Positions 62,767 to 64,000 of a stretch of 64,000 nt of DNA are shown piece by piece. The DNA comes from Metaphire vulgaris (Eukaryota > Annelida > Clitellata > Crassiclitellata > Megascolecidae), in assembly GCA_018105865.1 (NCBI GenBank), contig CM030852.1, positions 14,591,945 to 14,655,944 on the forward strand, in the 5' to 3' direction. The notes below the pieces were generated by a model. The model made no database searches and was not told where the DNA came from. It saw only the letters and a list, made by a program, of their open reading frames with translations. The stretch's first letter is position 1; each line of letters opens with the position of its first letter. Position numbers and translations under genes: made by a program.

Positions 62767-63600
62767 TTTGGAGTATTTCATTGTTATTAAATTTTACTTT
62801 GGATTATTATTAGGTATTAACTTTCGTTTAGGTCAAAACATTATAAGATTGGTTTATCAACATCTTATTATATAATTTCCTTTGTCCATTATGTCAGTCA
62901 CGCTACATGGCAGATGTTGAAAGACGTCGTTGCCATTAACAACCATACTTTATAATCGACGGAGCGTTTGACGAAGCGTCTTCATTGCAGCGTGACGAAT
63001 CGTCCTGATTGCCTGCACGTTGTACGGCACCAATGGGGGCGCAGTAACCCGTAGGTGTCCTAAAATGCTTAATTTTGAATGTACGAATATTCTCGATTTT
63101 CTGTTGCCCGAAAGTAAAAAGGGTCATCACCGCTTTCCCGAAAAAAATTCCGGCAAGCAAATAAGTCATCGCCATTTTAGGTTTTAGTTGTTTAAAAGAA
63201 AAGGCCATTAAGTGTTTAAACATAAGATCATCACTACTTTCACGATCATCACTACTACGTCACTACGCAAAAACATCCCCCCCCCCAACTTCCTAAGACA
63301 GCACTGCCGCAGGCCACATGTTGGACAGCACTGCCTTAGAGTCTTAGAACTGTTACTGAATGATTATGCTTTAAGTTCAGACTTTTTTGACAATCAGTGA
63401 GAACTCGACGACTATCTTACTGATGCGCACAAACCAAACGCTGAGCTATTATAAGATCGACGAAGGGGAATTTTATCAACAATGGCATTACAGTTGCCGT
63501 TCACCGATCAACGCTATCAGTGTAATTGCCTAAGTGCGATATCCTTCTGTGCGGAGTACGACGACTGTATTTATTTCACTTTACTAAGTTATTAAATCAG

Positions 63601-63710
63601 GTGAACTGAAACATTCAACGCTAAACGCTGCAAACAGTAGGCCTACTCGAAAACTATTCTCTGGCATATTCTTTTGCAGAGGCAAATGGAGTGAAGATAT
63701 CTGCGCTAAA
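63601..63710 (+). promoter_or_regulatory. Conserved 5' leader and promoter-proximal region of receptor E
   Basis: Shared with the D upstream region (58154-58240): AACGCTAAACGCTG, ACTCGAAAACTATTC and GCAGAGGCAAATGGAGTGAA. The GCAG/AGGCAAAT step could be a 3' splice site of a 5' untranslated intron. No TATA box stands out. Conservation between the two divergent genes is the only evidence. Confidence 0.4.
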
Positions 63711-63753
63711 ATGATCCAAATGATATTCACTTTGCTGCTACTATGTGCCACAG
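63711..63753 (+). CDS. Receptor E exon 1: signal peptide (gene leaves the window)
   Basis: ATG followed by IQMIFTLLLLCAT and ACAG/GTAAAT in phase 1, nearly identical to the receptor D leader but on the plus strand. The intron up to 64000 is the reverse complement of the D intron (57150-58110), without the retroposed insert. So a fifth receptor, divergent from D, should have its V-like exon shortly past the window. Confidence 0.75.
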
Positions 63754-64000
63754 GTAAATATTTGGTTATTCAATGATACGTATAACGACGATCATAAATG
63801 TGTTAATTTTGAAATAGCAAATGTCTATGAGGATATCAATTGCTTACAGTAATTGATAGAAAAGTTCTATATTTCACAGTCCATAGTAACTATAGCCTGC
63901 TGATTGGGTGGTAGAGTAAAGCCGTTCTGTCAAACAGTTGCTTGCACTTCTAAAGGTTTGACTTGACTCAAAATAAAATATTCAAAGAACTTTAAATGCC

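Overview
The window looks like genomic DNA of a metazoan, probably a marine invertebrate. Genes are split by GT-AG introns, there are many miniature transposons, LINE fragments of CR1/L2 type and triplet microsatellites, and there is no bacterial-style gene packing. Repeat tails such as GCGCTATATAAAT and the frequent octamer TAGGCCTA give it an echinoderm-like or other invertebrate deuterostome flavour, but the species is not proven by anything seen here.

The core is a tandem family of cell-surface immunoglobulin-superfamily receptors. I rebuilt four complete models on the minus strand from exon phases and splice sites: A (11409 to 4852), B (33664 to 13808), C (47539 to 36050) and D (58153 to 50256). 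A fifth, E, starts head-to-head with D on the plus strand (signal exon 63711-63753) and leaves the window. Every intron in all models is phase 1, and the joined lengths are exact multiples of three (1650, 1908, 2001 and 1638 bases including stops). Each protein has a signal peptide, a V-like domain, three further Ig-like domains (D2, D3, D4), a membrane part and a cytoplasmic tail with paired YxxL motifs resembling immunoreceptor tyrosine-based motifs. A and D use one transmembrane exon and one tail exon. B and C have a small stalk exon, two successive transmembrane exons and two tail exons.

Layout: 0-2.5 kb holds a possible small minus-strand gene and its promoter. 2.6-4.6 kb is repeats, including a 16-bp minisatellite. 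4.85-11.4 kb is receptor A. 12.2 kb is a dead transmembrane exon left from a lost copy. 13.8-33.7 kb is receptor B, whose 8.8-kb first intron contains a large palindromic satellite in two opposite arrays. 36.0-47.5 kb is receptor C, a tandem duplicate of B including both flanks. 50.3-58.2 kb is receptor D. 58.2-63.7 kb is LINE debris between the divergent D and E promoters. Nearly all the non-coding space is transposon-derived: hAT-like miniature elements with visible 8-bp target duplications, ~80-bp TTAA elements, a mariner transposase relic and CR1/L2 reverse transcriptase fragments.

Two things deserve most attention. One is the receptor cluster: V-like ectodomains, paired-tyrosine tails, gene decay, exon duplication and exon swapping, which together look like a fast-evolving immune or allorecognition locus. 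The other is a recurrent exact 6-bp insertion that turns TA into TAGGCCTA or TACCGGTA, visible by comparing duplicated copies inside the window.
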